A stretch of DNA of 64,000 bases from Marinimicrobium sp050113635. GTDB lineage: Bacteria; Pseudomonadota; Gammaproteobacteria; Pseudomonadales; Cellvibrionaceae. Shown in pieces: positions 9,203 to 18,067 of the stretch (the stretch's first letter is position 1; every line of letters begins with the position of its first letter). The notes under the pieces are model-generated. The model was not told the origin of the DNA. It ran no database searches and saw only the letters and a program-made list of their open reading frames with translations. A program made the translations under genes and the position numbers. The stretch lies in NCBI RefSeq assembly GCF_050113635.1, contig NZ_JBNJLT010000004.1, positions 186,001 to 250,000 of the forward strand, given 5' to 3'.

Positions 9203-10743
9203 CTCAGTCGCGCGCGCCTTTTTACCTGATTGTTATCGGCCTGGTGGTTGCCGGTCTGTTGACGGCCTGGGCGCGGCACCATGAAATGGAGCTGCCCTTT
9301 CTTCCAGGAGAACAGCGGCCGGTATGGCTGGTGGAGGCGAGGGTCGATTTCGAGGCGGCGGAAGGTCAGGTGCTGGTCAGTCTCGACCTGCCGGACCGTC
9401 CGCCGGGCTTCCGGCTATATACCGAGCACGCCACGTCGCCGGGATACGGATTTTCCATCATCGAGCAAAGCGGTGATCGCCGGGGTGAATGGTCCAAGCG
9501 CAGTGCGGCCGGGGAGCAAACGCTCTATTACAAAGCGCAGTTTATTGCGGGGGTTCCCGAGCGCGAACCGTTGCTTGACGATCGGGAAGAAGAGGCGCCG
9601 AGGGCCCGGTCTTTATACTGGGAAGAACCGCAGGATACGGCGGCGGACCAACTGCTCTCCCAGGCATTGGAGACCTCCAGCAGCACGGAGAGCTTGACCC
9701 GGGAACTGATTAAGCGTCTGAACAATCCCTCCAGTGACCAGAATGCCGCTTTGCTGATCGAGGAAGTCGGCAGCCCTTCCCTGCTGTTAGAGCGCTTGCT
9801 GAATGAAGCCGATATCCCCGCCAGGCAGGTGATGGGCTTGCGCCTTGAAGATGCCCGACGGCGTCAGGTGTTGGCACCGATGGTGGAAGCCTACAACGGA
9901 GAGGAGTGGGTTCTGTTCGACCCGGCCACGGGTGAGCAGGGCGTACCGGATAATCTGTTGCTCTGGCATCGCGGTGGCGAATCATTACTCGATGTGAGTG
10001 GTGGCAGTAATTCTGGAGTGACCTTTTCCATGATCCGCCAGACGGTGCCCGCCGAACAGCTGGCGGCGGCACAGTTCAGTGACAGCCCCTTTGCCCTGCT
10101 CGGTGTGCAGCAACTGCCCATCGAGGAGCAGAGCATGTTTAAAATGCTCTTCCTGCTGCCGCTGGGTGCGCTGGTGGTGGTATTTATGCGCATTATCGTG
10201 GGGTTGAAAACGTCTGGTACGTTTATGCCGGTACTGATTTCACTGGCCTTCTTGCAAACCTCACTGGTGCCGGGTCTCATTAGTTTCGTGGTGGTGGTGG
10301 CCCTGGGCCTGATGCTGCGAACCTATCTGTCGTATTTGAATCTGCTGCTGGTTTCGCGAATAGCGACGCTGGTGGTGCTGGTGGTTTTCATGATCTCCAT
10401 GCTGAGCCTGCTCGGGTATCAGTTGGGCTTTAGCGCTGGGATGACCATCACCTTCTTCCCGATGATTATTATCGCCTGGACCATCGAAAGGATGTCGATT
10501 CTGTGGGAAGAGGAAGGGCCGCGTGAGGTCGTGGTGCAGGGCGGTGGCAGTTTGCTGGTGGCGGTGCTCGCTTATTTGATGATGAAGCTGCCGGTGGCCA
10601 ATCACTTGAGCTTTAATTTCCCGGAGCTGAATCTGGTGATCCTCGCGTTGATCATGTTGATGGGTCAATACACGGGTTACAAACTGTCCGAGTTGCGCCG
10701 TTTCCGTTCGATGGAAGCGGTAATGGAGGATAAGCAGCCGTGA
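9199..10743 (+). CDS. Inactive transglutaminase domain fused to seven membrane helices
   Basis: 514 residues. A membrane helix at about 5-25 is followed by a periplasmic region that includes a degenerate transglutaminase fold (about 150-280). From about residue 312 to 495 there are around seven hydrophobic helices, starting MLFLLPLGALVVVFM. This matches the Pfam pair named inactive transglutaminase fused to 7 transmembrane helices. ATGA overlap with the upstream stop and GTGA overlap with the next gene indicate one translation unit. Comparative genomics links this trio to peptide ligation or removal at the envelope. The actual role is not settled. Confidence 0.85.
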   Translation: MTQSRAPFYLIVIGLVVAGLLTAWARHHEMELPFLPGEQRPVWLVEARVDFEAAEGQVLVSLDLPDRPPGFRLYTEHATSPGYGFSIIEQSGDRRGEWSKRSAAGEQTLYYKAQFIAGVPEREPLLDDREEEAPRARSLYWEEPQDTAADQLLSQALETSSSTESLTRELIKRLNNPSSDQNAALLIEEVGSPSLLLERLLNEADIPARQVMGLRLEDARRRQVLAPMVEAYNGEEWVLFDPATGEQGVPDNLLLWHRGGESLLDVSGGSNSGVTFSMIRQTVPAEQLAAAQFSDSPFALLGVQQLPIEEQSMFKMLFLLPLGALVVVFMRIIVGLKTSGTFMPVLISLAFLQTSLVPGLISFVVVVALGLMLRTYLSYLNLLLVSRIATLVVLVVFMISMLSLLGYQLGFSAGMTITFFPMIIIAWTIERMSILWEEEGPREVVVQGGGSLLVAVLAYLMMKLPVANHLSFNFPELNLVILALIMLMGQYTGYKLSELRRFRSMEAVMEDKQP

Positions 10744-11744
10744 AATGGGTGACTCCGTGGGCGCTTAAGCGTATGGGCATTCTGGGAATGAACGCTCGCA
10801 ACCACGACTTTATTGGTCGTTACAATGCACGGCACCTCTACCCTCTGGTGGATGACAAGCTGAAAACCAAGCTGCTTACCGAAGAGTATGGCCTCGCCAC
10901 GCCTGCCCTGCGGTTTGTGGTTTCACAGCAGCATGCCATCAACCATATTGAACAGCAGTTATTTGATCTGGATGGCTTTGCGATCAAACCCGCAAAAGGC
11001 TCGGGCGGCAAGGGTATTCTGGTGATTGTTGGTCGCCACGGTGATAAGTTCATCAAACCCTCGGGAGCGGAAATCGGTATTGAGGAAATCCGTCGTCATA
11101 TGTCCAATACGCTGGCGGGTTTGTATTCTCTCGGCGGCAAACCGGATGTGGTGATCGTCGAGGACCTGATCGAGTTTGACGATATCTTCGATGGTTATTC
11201 CCACGAAGGGGTGCCGGATATCCGCGTGGTGGTGTTCAAAGGTTACCCGGTGATGGCCATGCTGCGCCTGGCCACACACGCGTCGGACGGCAAAGCGAAC
11301 CTGCACCAGGGCGCGGTGGGCGTAGGGCTGGACATTGCCAGTGGCCGCTGCCGTAAAGCCGTGCAGTTCGGGGCTCCCATTATCCTGCACCCGGATACGC
11401 ACCGCCCACTCCATGAAATCAAAGTGCCGGACTGGCGTGAAATGCTGGTGTTGGCGTCCCGTTGCTATGAAATGACGGAGCTGGGTTATATCGGGACCGA
11501 TATCGTGCTGGATAAAACCCGCGGGCCGCAACTGCTGGAATTGAACGCCCGACCCGGGTTGGCGATCCAGATGGCCAACGGGCTGGGTTTGCTGCCGCGC
11601 CTGCGCCATATTGAGACACTTAAGCCGCGGCAGCACAAATCTCCTGAAACCCGCGTAGATTACGTGATGAAGGCGTTTGCTGACACCCGTCTGCAGGCGC
11701 AGCATACGGACGGTGGTGAGCCTGCGGTGGGGAACATCGCCTGA
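10740..11744 (+). CDS. ATP-grasp ligase, alpha-L-glutamate ligase-like (RimK-related)
   Basis: 334 residues. The ATP-grasp fold shows AIKPAKGSGGKGILVI (81-96) as the nucleotide loop and ELNARPGLAIQMAN near residue 265 as the metal-binding end. This is the family usually found downstream of the inactive transglutaminase-7TM gene. ATP-grasp enzymes of this type join an amino acid to a carboxylate by an acyl-phosphate; the acceptor here is unknown. The GTG start overlaps the previous stop. The final 20 residues are poorly conserved in appearance. Confidence 0.85.
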   Translation: MKWVTPWALKRMGILGMNARNHDFIGRYNARHLYPLVDDKLKTKLLTEEYGLATPALRFVVSQQHAINHIEQQLFDLDGFAIKPAKGSGGKGILVIVGRHGDKFIKPSGAEIGIEEIRRHMSNTLAGLYSLGGKPDVVIVEDLIEFDDIFDGYSHEGVPDIRVVVFKGYPVMAMLRLATHASDGKANLHQGAVGVGLDIASGRCRKAVQFGAPIILHPDTHRPLHEIKVPDWREMLVLASRCYEMTELGYIGTDIVLDKTRGPQLLELNARPGLAIQMANGLGLLPRLRHIETLKPRQHKSPETRVDYVMKAFADTRLQAQHTDGGEPAVGNIA

Positions 11745-11797
11745 CGGGCCTCGGCGGCAAAAAATTGTGTTTTGCCCCTTTGGTTTTTGCAGGGTTG

Positions 11798-11805
11798 GCC
11801 GATAA
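11798..11805 (+). promoter_or_regulatory. Sigma-28 (FliA)-like -10 element before cheV
   Basis: GCCGATAA, an exact match to the FliA -10 consensus, 43 bases before the cheV start. The -35 position has only a weak match (TTTG rather than TAAA with a 15-base spacer). The motility context makes it plausible. Confidence 0.45.
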
Positions 11806-11847
11806 CGGTTAACAAATACCCCGACGACCAGACATCGATCCCCGACT

Positions 11848-12744
11848 ATGAACGGTACCGCTCAGCACGTTCAAAAACTTCTCTTATTCCAGTTGACGCC
11901 CACGCAGTCTTTCGCGATGGGTACCCTCAAAGTGCGCGAAATCATTCCTTTCACCCGTTTTAATCGGGTAATGAAGGACCACCCGGCCGTGCTGGGCGTG
12001 ACGACGGTGCGCGGCACCACGCTTCCGGTGATCGATCTGGCTTGTGCCGTTGGCTATCGCCCTCTGACGGAAGAGGAGATGCATAAAGGGTCGATCATCA
12101 TTACCGACTGCCAGCGTCGGCATATTGGCTTTTTGGTGCGTGGCATCAATCGTATTATGGATGCGGACTGGAAGGCGGTTAAGCCACCGCCGGAAATGCT
12201 GGGCACCGGCGCGTTTGTGACCGGGTTATTCATGCATGAAGACCGGGCCGTGCAGTTAATCGACTTGGAGTTGTTGTTCTCACAAATTTATCCCGATCCA
12301 CCGCGCAGCCGTTATGCAACGCTTACGGATGTGCAGCGTGAATTGTTACGGCCCTTGAACATATTGCTGGTGGATGACTCGCATGTGGCGCGAAAGCAAT
12401 TGCAGGATGCATTGGACAGCATCAACATTCCTTACCATGTGGTAACGACCGGCGATCAGGCCTTGCAATGGATGCGCGACAGCGCGCAAGCCGGTAATCC
12501 CGTGGATATCCTGGTCAGCGACATTGAAATGCCCGGCCTCGATGGTTACGAGCTGGCTTTTCAGGTACGTGATGACAAAACGTTAACCCACAGCTACATT
12601 ATCCTGCACACCTCGTTGAACAGCGAGATGAGTGTCAGTTATGCGCATCAGGTCGGTGCGAACGAAGCGCTGACCAAATTCGATGCCGAAGAGCTGGTGG
12701 TGGCTATGCTGCGAGGCGCAGAGGCACTCGCCAGCCGACAATAA
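11848..12744 (+). CDS. cheV: Chemotaxis protein CheV (CheW-receiver hybrid)
   Basis: 298 residues. A CheW-like coupling domain (about 8-150) contains VRGTTLPVIDL and GFLVRGINRIMD. A receiver domain (about 170-295) has acidic D176/D177, phosphoacceptor D225 in VSDIEMPG, and a Lys in ALTKF. CheV couples chemoreceptors to CheA and may tune adaptation by its own phosphorylation. It stands alone here, away from other che genes, with a FliA-like element upstream; a chemoreceptor lies at 44.1 kb. Confidence 0.93.
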   Translation: MNGTAQHVQKLLLFQLTPTQSFAMGTLKVREIIPFTRFNRVMKDHPAVLGVTTVRGTTLPVIDLACAVGYRPLTEEEMHKGSIIITDCQRRHIGFLVRGINRIMDADWKAVKPPPEMLGTGAFVTGLFMHEDRAVQLIDLELLFSQIYPDPPRSRYATLTDVQRELLRPLNILLVDDSHVARKQLQDALDSINIPYHVVTTGDQALQWMRDSAQAGNPVDILVSDIEMPGLDGYELAFQVRDDKTLTHSYIILHTSLNSEMSVSYAHQVGANEALTKFDAEELVVAMLRGAEALASRQ

Positions 12745-12764
12745 TGTGCTCTTGAACATTCCGG

Positions 12765-13043
12765 TCAGTGCGGACCGACGTGCTTCAGGTCGACGGGTAT
12801 TTGCGTACGTACACGCTGCAGTCGTTCCCGGAGCTGTTCGATGTACCCTTTAATGGTATCTGAGTAGGCGTGGATGCCGCCCAGGGTGGAGGGATCAATG
12901 CAGTCGTCGGTTTTTAACAGCGCAATGACTGCATCGCACAGAAAGGCGCATCGGTCGCCCAGTTCGGCCAGGTCGTCATCCAGGTTGAGCAGATCCAGAG
13001 AAGGGTCCTGGGGTACAGGTTGAGGGCTCTTGGCATCCGGCAC
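12765..13043 (-). CDS. Small conserved-looking protein of unknown function
   Basis: 92 residues from a GTG at 13043 with an excellent ribosome site (GGAGGA, five bases spacing); a longer frame to 13163 lacks one. The sequence is acidic at first (LLNLDDDLAELGDR), has two Cys (FLCDAV, DDCID), and ends in an amphipathic helix (YIEQLRERLQRVRTQ). It has no signal or membrane segment. It converges with cheV, leaving only 20 bases between stops, and diverges from the XRE gene. I do not recognise a family. Confidence 0.6.
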   Translation of the reverse strand: MPDAKSPQPVPQDPSLDLLNLDDDLAELGDRCAFLCDAVIALLKTDDCIDPSTLGGIHAYSDTIKGYIEQLRERLQRVRTQIPVDLKHVGPH

Positions 13044-13166
13044 AGCAGTCCTCCATAGTGCATGGCATAGCGTTTGGTTGCTCCGGCAACGTTGTACCGA
13101 GCGGCCAATTACATTATTTATGTTGCTGAAGGCAGCATAGCGGTCGGATAGTATACCCGTCAAGCG

Positions 13167-13176
13167 CGTATATACG
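13167..13176. promoter_or_regulatory. Palindrome in the divergent promoter region of the XRE gene
   Basis: CGTATATACG, a perfect ten-base palindrome about 30 bases upstream of the XRE-family start, in an AT-rich patch. It is a candidate operator for autoregulation by that repressor; no second copy supports it. Confidence 0.3.
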
Positions 13177-13207
13177 TTTATTTAACCTGTTGAGGGTTTT
13201 GATTGTC

Positions 13208-13606
13208 ATGTCCAAACCATTGGTCAATGAATTTGATCGTTATCTTGGAGCCCGTCTACGGAAGCTGCGCCAGCAACAGGGCATTAGCGCGGCCGTACTG
13301 GCAGAGGCGGTTGGCTCCACTCAGCAGCAGATATCCCGCTATGAAAATGGTGAAAATAAATTGAGCGCTGTGCAGCTGTATCGCACCGCTCAGTGTTTGA
13401 ATATGCCGGTGGGCTGGTTTTTCCAGGGGGCGGAGGAGATTGAAAGCACCCCGGCCATCCGCGATGCGGCGGCAGACTACACGTTACCGAAGGATGCGGA
13501 GCCTTTGCGGGAAGAGTTGGCGATTTTGCAGCGGGTGTGGCCGCAACTGCCATCGGCGCGGCGGGCAGCAATCCTGCAGCTGATTGACTCGCTGCTGGAG
13601 CGCTGA
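13208..13606 (+). CDS. XRE-family helix-turn-helix regulator
   Basis: 132 residues from ATG at 13208. The Cro/CI-type HTH covers about 13-69 (ARLRKLRQQQGIS, QQQISRYENGENKLS) and is followed by a helical tail (REELAILQRVWPQLPSARRAAILQLID). It is a soluble cytoplasmic DNA-binding protein. It diverges from the small protein gene at 12765, possibly a target. Targets cannot be told from the sequence, and the partner does not look like a toxin. Confidence 0.85.
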   Translation: MSKPLVNEFDRYLGARLRKLRQQQGISAAVLAEAVGSTQQQISRYENGENKLSAVQLYRTAQCLNMPVGWFFQGAEEIESTPAIRDAAADYTLPKDAEPLREELAILQRVWPQLPSARRAAILQLIDSLLER

Positions 13607-13627
13607 CCGCCCGTCGAGGCGGGGTTG

Positions 13628-14011
13628 TCACAGCACCATGACGCCTTCCGCCTCCACCAAAGCGCCTTTGGGCAACTGGCTGATGCCCACGGCGGCACGC
13701 GCCGGGAACGGCTCGCGAAAATACCGCCCCATCACTTCGTTCAAGACCGCGAAATTATCGAGGTCGGTCAGGTACAGGTTCAGTTTGACGATGTGATTCA
13801 GGCTGCCGTTGGCGGCCTCACAGACGGCGGCCAGGTTTTTAAACACCTGCTCTGCCTGAGCTTCGAAACCTCCCTCCACCAGGGTCATGGTGCCCGGATC
13901 CAGCGGGATCTGGCCGGAGAGGTAAACCGTGTTGTCCACCTTGACGGCCTGGGAATACGTGCCGATGGCTTCGGGCGCATTTTTGGTGTGAATTACGGCG
14001 CGATTGGTCAT
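13628..14011 (-). CDS. ridA: Reactive imine/enamine deaminase RidA
   Basis: 127 residues, normal family length. Conserved features include IGTYSQAVKV, VYLSGQIPLDP, the FPARAAVG segment carrying the catalytic Arg, and a final VEAEGVMVL. RidA hydrolyses reactive 2-aminoacrylate-type imines released by PLP enzymes in the cytoplasm. In Pseudomonas it follows spoT directly; here an MFS gene on the opposite strand is wedged between them. Confidence 0.95.
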   Translation of the reverse strand: MTNRAVIHTKNAPEAIGTYSQAVKVDNTVYLSGQIPLDPGTMTLVEGGFEAQAEQVFKNLAAVCEAANGSLNHIVKLNLYLTDLDNFAVLNEVMGRYFREPFPARAAVGISQLPKGALVEAEGVMVL

Positions 14012-14247
14012 GAATGTACGTCCTTACTCGGCTCGAAAAACCACCAAGTATAGTGGAAGCCTGCCCCTCGGGGCCAGAGAGTGACGGAGCGTCTCGCGCG
14101 AAAATCCTGTATACTGCGCCGCAGCTGTGGATTCACACCCCAAATAACCTCTTTCTCCCCACAATCACAATTGACCGACAGCCCGGACCCGGTGCCCTCT
14201 GTGGTGACTGTGCCTGTGCTGTTGGCTAAAGGCAATGGTATACCGTT

Positions 14248-15447
14248 ATGACGCCCAGTGCGCCCAAACTGACAAAAGCCCAGATTTGGCTGATTGAAAT
14301 TGCGCTCGCCGTGGGAGGCTTTGCCATCGGCACCGGTGAGTTTGCGACCATGGGCCTTATGCCCGGCATCGCGGCGGGCATGGGGGTCAGTGAGCCCCAG
14401 GTCGGGTATGTGATCAGCGCTTATGCGGCGGGCGTGGTGGTGGGCGCTCCGTTGTTGGCGGTGTTTGGTGCAAGATTGTATCGTCGTCATTTGCTGATTG
14501 GTTTGATGGCCTTTTATGCGGTGGCGAACGTGATCAGCGCGCTGGCGCCTAATTACAGTTCACTGATGGTGGCCCGTTTTGTGGCCGGGTTGCCGCACGG
14601 GACGTATTTCGGTGTGGCGGCGCTTGTGGTGGCGGATCTGGCCGCTCCCGGGGATCGTGGCAAGGCGGTGAGCCGGGTCATGATTGGCCTGACGTTGGCG
14701 GTTCTGGTAGGGAACCCGCTCGCCACCTGGCTGGGGCAGTGGTTCAGCTGGCGTTATGCGTTCGGGCTGGTGGGAGTGATTGCCGTGCTGACGGTCGCCT
14801 TGATTGTGATTTACCTTCCGCTTGATCGCAGCCAGCCGAGAAATCGTCCCTCTGCGGAGCTGCGGGCTTTTCACCGCCCAGAGGTGTGGTTGGCACTGAT
14901 GATTGGCGCGACGGGCTTCGCGGGCGTTTTTTGCGTATTTGCGTACCTGGCGCCGACTCTGTTGCATGTGACCGGGGTGAATCAGGGCTGGATTCCCGTC
15001 GCCATGGCGATTTTTGGCGCCGGTGGTTTTTTAGGCAACATTATCGGCGGCTGGCTGTTTGACCGCTTTCAGTTTCGGGCCGTGGGCGGGGCCTTGTTGT
15101 GGAGCCTCGTGATATTTCTGCTCTTCCCGTCCTCAACCGGGGAGTTGTGGAGCATTTTAATTATGACCTTTCTGGTCGGTACGGTGGCAATGATGTCTCC
15201 GCCGCTGCAAACCCACTTGATGGATGTGGCCGTGGGTGCGCAGACGTTGGCCGCCGCCTCTCATCACGCGGCGTTCAATACCGCCAACGCCATTGGACCC
15301 ATGCTCGGCGGAATGGCCATTTCCATGGGCTTTGGACGCAGTGTGACGGGTTACGTGGGGGCGGTGACGGCGGTGATTGGGCTGATGTTCTTCGTCTGGG
15401 CCTGGCGCCAGGGGCAGGCTCGGTGGACTGGGGCGGAGCACCGCTAA
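14248..15447 (+). CDS. MFS transporter, drug/H+ antiporter-1 (AraJ-like) type
   Basis: 399 residues with about twelve hydrophobic helices. The early GTGEFATMGLMPGIA motif is typical of the AraJ/YdhP-like DHA1 group, and the loop 2-3 basic motif (GARLYRRHLLIG) is present. Such carriers export small molecules such as sugars, purines or drugs by proton antiport at the inner membrane. It ends three bases before the spoT stop, in convergent orientation. Substrate unknown. Confidence 0.85.
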   Translation: MTPSAPKLTKAQIWLIEIALAVGGFAIGTGEFATMGLMPGIAAGMGVSEPQVGYVISAYAAGVVVGAPLLAVFGARLYRRHLLIGLMAFYAVANVISALAPNYSSLMVARFVAGLPHGTYFGVAALVVADLAAPGDRGKAVSRVMIGLTLAVLVGNPLATWLGQWFSWRYAFGLVGVIAVLTVALIVIYLPLDRSQPRNRPSAELRAFHRPEVWLALMIGATGFAGVFCVFAYLAPTLLHVTGVNQGWIPVAMAIFGAGGFLGNIIGGWLFDRFQFRAVGGALLWSLVIFLLFPSSTGELWSILIMTFLVGTVAMMSPPLQTHLMDVAVGAQTLAAASHHAAFNTANAIGPMLGGMAISMGFGRSVTGYVGAVTAVIGLMFFVWAWRQGQARWTGAEHR

Positions 15448-15450
15448 TCG

Positions 15451-17559
15451 TTAGTTTTTGGCGCGATTGATGCGCAATACGAAGTTCAGGTTGCGCAGGC
15501 GCCGCATAATCGTGGCCAGGTGAACGCGGTTGTGGACACCGATGCACAGATTGATCACGCTGTTATGAGCGTCCCGCTCGTTGACCTTGATGTGTTCAAT
15601 ACTGCCGCCCTGCTCCGTTATGCGCGTGGCCAGCGTGGCAATGATGCCGCGCTCGGACTCCACCTCAACACGGATATCCACCAGAAACTCCCCCGAAACG
15701 GTAGGCGCCCAGTTCACGTAGCTGATCTTCTCGGGCTTGTGCCGCAGCTCGGTGATATTGTGGCAAGTGTCCTGATGCACGACCAGGCCTTTTCCCGAGC
15801 TGATGTGACCGATGATGGGATCACCTGGGATGGGTCGGCAGCAGCGCGCAAACGTAATCATCATCCCTTCAGAAGAATCGATCGTCAGCGGTGAATAGAT
15901 GCTGCCGCTGGGCGGGTTGATTTCCGCATCTGGTTGCAGCAGCTTGGCAACCGCCTGTGCGACCCGATTTCCCAGCCCAATATCCTCCAGTAGATCCTCC
16001 ATGGACTTCATTTGGGTGGCGGCGAGCAGTTGTGCGGTTTGCTCTTCGGTGAGCTGGTCGAGTTCCAGGTCGGCTTCGGTCAGGGCGCGGCTCAGCAAGC
16101 GCTTGCCGAGGGCGACTGACTGGTGGTGCCGCTGGTGTTTGAGGAAGTGGCGGATGGCGCTGCGCGCCTTGCCGGAGACGGCAAAGTTCAGCCAATTCGG
16201 GTTTGGCTGGGCGCCCTGGGAGGTGATGATGTTCACCTTTTGTCCGCTTTGCAGCGGCTGGGAAAGGGGCGCCAGGCGGCCATTAACGCGGCAGGCGACA
16301 CAGTTGTGGCCGATGTCGGTGTGTACTGCGTAGGCAAAGTCGATGGGGGTGGCCCCTTGGGGCAGTTCTACAATTCGGCCTTTGGGGGTGAATATGTAGA
16401 CTTCGTCCGGAAACAGGTCGATCTTGACGTTCTCGATGAACTCCAGAGAATCCCCCGCTCGGCGCTGCATTTCCAGCAGGCCCTGGACCCATTGCCGGGC
16501 GCGGTTGTGACTGATGCTTTCGTCGCCGTCGTTCTTGTAGAGAAAATGCGCGGCAATCCCGTTATTGGCCATCTCGTCCATTTCCTTGGTGCGGATCTGA
16601 ACTTCAATAGGGACACCGTGCATGCCGAGCAGGACGGTGTGAAGCGACTGATAGCCGTTGGCCTTGGGGATGGCGATATAGTCTTTGAACTCGCCGGCTA
16701 CCGGCTTATAAAGGTTGTGAATCACACCCAGTACGCGGTAGCAGGTGTCCACGCTGTCCACAATAATGCGGAAGGCGTAGACGTCCATGATCTCCTTGAA
16801 GTACTTCTTTTTCTGCCGCATCTTTTCGTAGATGCTGTACAGGTGCTTTTCCCGGCCAATGACCAGGGAGGTCAGGTTTTCGCGGGACAGGCGTTTCTCG
16901 ATGGCCGTCTGGATTTGCTCCACCAGTTCCTTGCGGTTGCCCCGGGCTGTTTTCAAGGCGGCTTGCAAGCGGCTGGCTCGGAGCGGGTACATCGCGTAAA
17001 AGCCGCGATCCTCGAACTCCAGGCGCATATCATTCATGCCCAGCCGGTGGGCGATGGGCGCGTAGATCTCCAGGGTTTCCTTGGCGATGCGGCGCTTCTT
17101 CTCGGGGGGCATGGCACCGAGCGTGCGCATGTTGTGCAGTCTGTCGGCGAGCTTGACCAGAATCACCCGCAGGTCGTTGGCCATGGCCAGCGCCATTTTC
17201 TGGAAATTCTCGGCCTGCTTCTCAGCGTGGGATTCGAACTCGATCTGGGTGAGCTTGCTGACCCCGTCAACCAGTTCGGCCACGGTTTCGCCAAATTGCC
17301 TGGCAATGGCCTTCTTGCTGATGGCGGTATCTTCAATGACATCGTGCAACATGGCAGCCATCAGGCTTTGATGGTCCATGTGCATGCTGGCGAGAATGTC
17401 GGCGACGGCGAGCGGATGGGTAATGTAGGCTTCGCCGCTGCGCCGATTCTGGCCGTCGTGGGCTTGTTCCGCGTAAAAGTACGCCCGCTTCACCAAATTG
17501 ATTTGGCTGTAGTCGAGGTAGGATGAAAGCCTGTGACTTAAGGCTTCAATAGTTTGCAA
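15451..17559 (-). CDS. spoT: Bifunctional (p)ppGpp synthetase/hydrolase SpoT
   Basis: 702 residues, full length. The HD hydrolase domain (about 40-150) has THPLAV and HDVIEDT; the synthetase domain (about 230-350) has FKDYIAIPKANGYQSLHT; the TGS domain starts at YIFTPKGRIVELPQGATPIDFAYAVH; a C-terminal ACT domain carries VDIRVEVESERGIIATLA. It makes and degrades the stringent alarmone. The operon order is gmk-rpoZ-spoT. Confidence 0.97.
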   Translation of the reverse strand: MQTIEALSHRLSSYLDYSQINLVKRAYFYAEQAHDGQNRRSGEAYITHPLAVADILASMHMDHQSLMAAMLHDVIEDTAISKKAIARQFGETVAELVDGVSKLTQIEFESHAEKQAENFQKMALAMANDLRVILVKLADRLHNMRTLGAMPPEKKRRIAKETLEIYAPIAHRLGMNDMRLEFEDRGFYAMYPLRASRLQAALKTARGNRKELVEQIQTAIEKRLSRENLTSLVIGREKHLYSIYEKMRQKKKYFKEIMDVYAFRIIVDSVDTCYRVLGVIHNLYKPVAGEFKDYIAIPKANGYQSLHTVLLGMHGVPIEVQIRTKEMDEMANNGIAAHFLYKNDGDESISHNRARQWVQGLLEMQRRAGDSLEFIENVKIDLFPDEVYIFTPKGRIVELPQGATPIDFAYAVHTDIGHNCVACRVNGRLAPLSQPLQSGQKVNIITSQGAQPNPNWLNFAVSGKARSAIRHFLKHQRHHQSVALGKRLLSRALTEADLELDQLTEEQTAQLLAATQMKSMEDLLEDIGLGNRVAQAVAKLLQPDAEINPPSGSIYSPLTIDSSEGMMITFARCCRPIPGDPIIGHISSGKGLVVHQDTCHNITELRHKPEKISYVNWAPTVSGEFLVDIRVEVESERGIIATLATRITEQGGSIEHIKVNERDAHNSVINLCIGVHNRVHLATIMRRLRNLNFVLRINRAKN

Positions 17560-17616
17560 AGCCGTCCTCCAACGTAAGCCGGGCGTGATTCCCGGCCATG
17601 ACTGCGGGCAATGCGA

Positions 17617-17892
17617 TTACTCGTTGCCGGGCTGGGCCTCGGTCTCCTGGATGTGCTCTTCGCTCGGTCCTTCCGGACGCATCGGTTCGTCCGCTTCCAG
17701 CAGGATGCTGGCATCTACAAACCCTTCTTCAATTTCGCGCAGGGCAATCACGGTGGGTTTGTCGTTTTCCTCGGCAACCAGAGGGTCTTTGCCGCCCACC
17801 GCCAGTTGACGGGCGCGTTTGGCGCTGACCATCACCAGTTCAAAACGGTTGTCGACATGATCCAGGCAATCTTCAACGGTAATACGGGCCAT
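17617..17892 (-). CDS. rpoZ: RNA polymerase omega subunit
   Basis: 91 residues. It begins MARITVEDCLDHVDNRFELV, the universal omega start, with the RARQL segment and an acidic C-terminal tail. Omega helps beta-prime folding and forms part of the ppGpp binding site, which suits its place next to spoT. It lies 57 bases upstream of spoT on the same strand. Confidence 0.97.
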   Translation of the reverse strand: MARITVEDCLDHVDNRFELVMVSAKRARQLAVGGKDPLVAEENDKPTVIALREIEEGFVDASILLEADEPMRPEGPSEEHIQETEAQPGNE

Positions 17893-18067
17893 AGCGTTTC
17901 ATTCTCACAGGTTATTGGTGGCGACGGCGGCCCCTGACTTCAAGGGGCGCCGGGGCGGCTTCTGGGCTCGCCGGGCTGCCGTTGCCGGAAATTCGGGAAT
18001 CAGGCCGATTATTGTACACAAATCGGGGGGTGTGCGTCAGCCTGGTGTTTCTGCCGAAACGGTGCCG

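Noticed and set aside
12765..13606. Possible toxin-antitoxin pair (small protein plus XRE regulator)
   Set aside because: The genes are divergent rather than co-operonic and the small acidic protein has no toxin features.
16123..17526. 467-codon open frame on the plus strand
   Set aside because: Antisense to spoT; an open shadow frame rich in Val/Gly/His with no family features.
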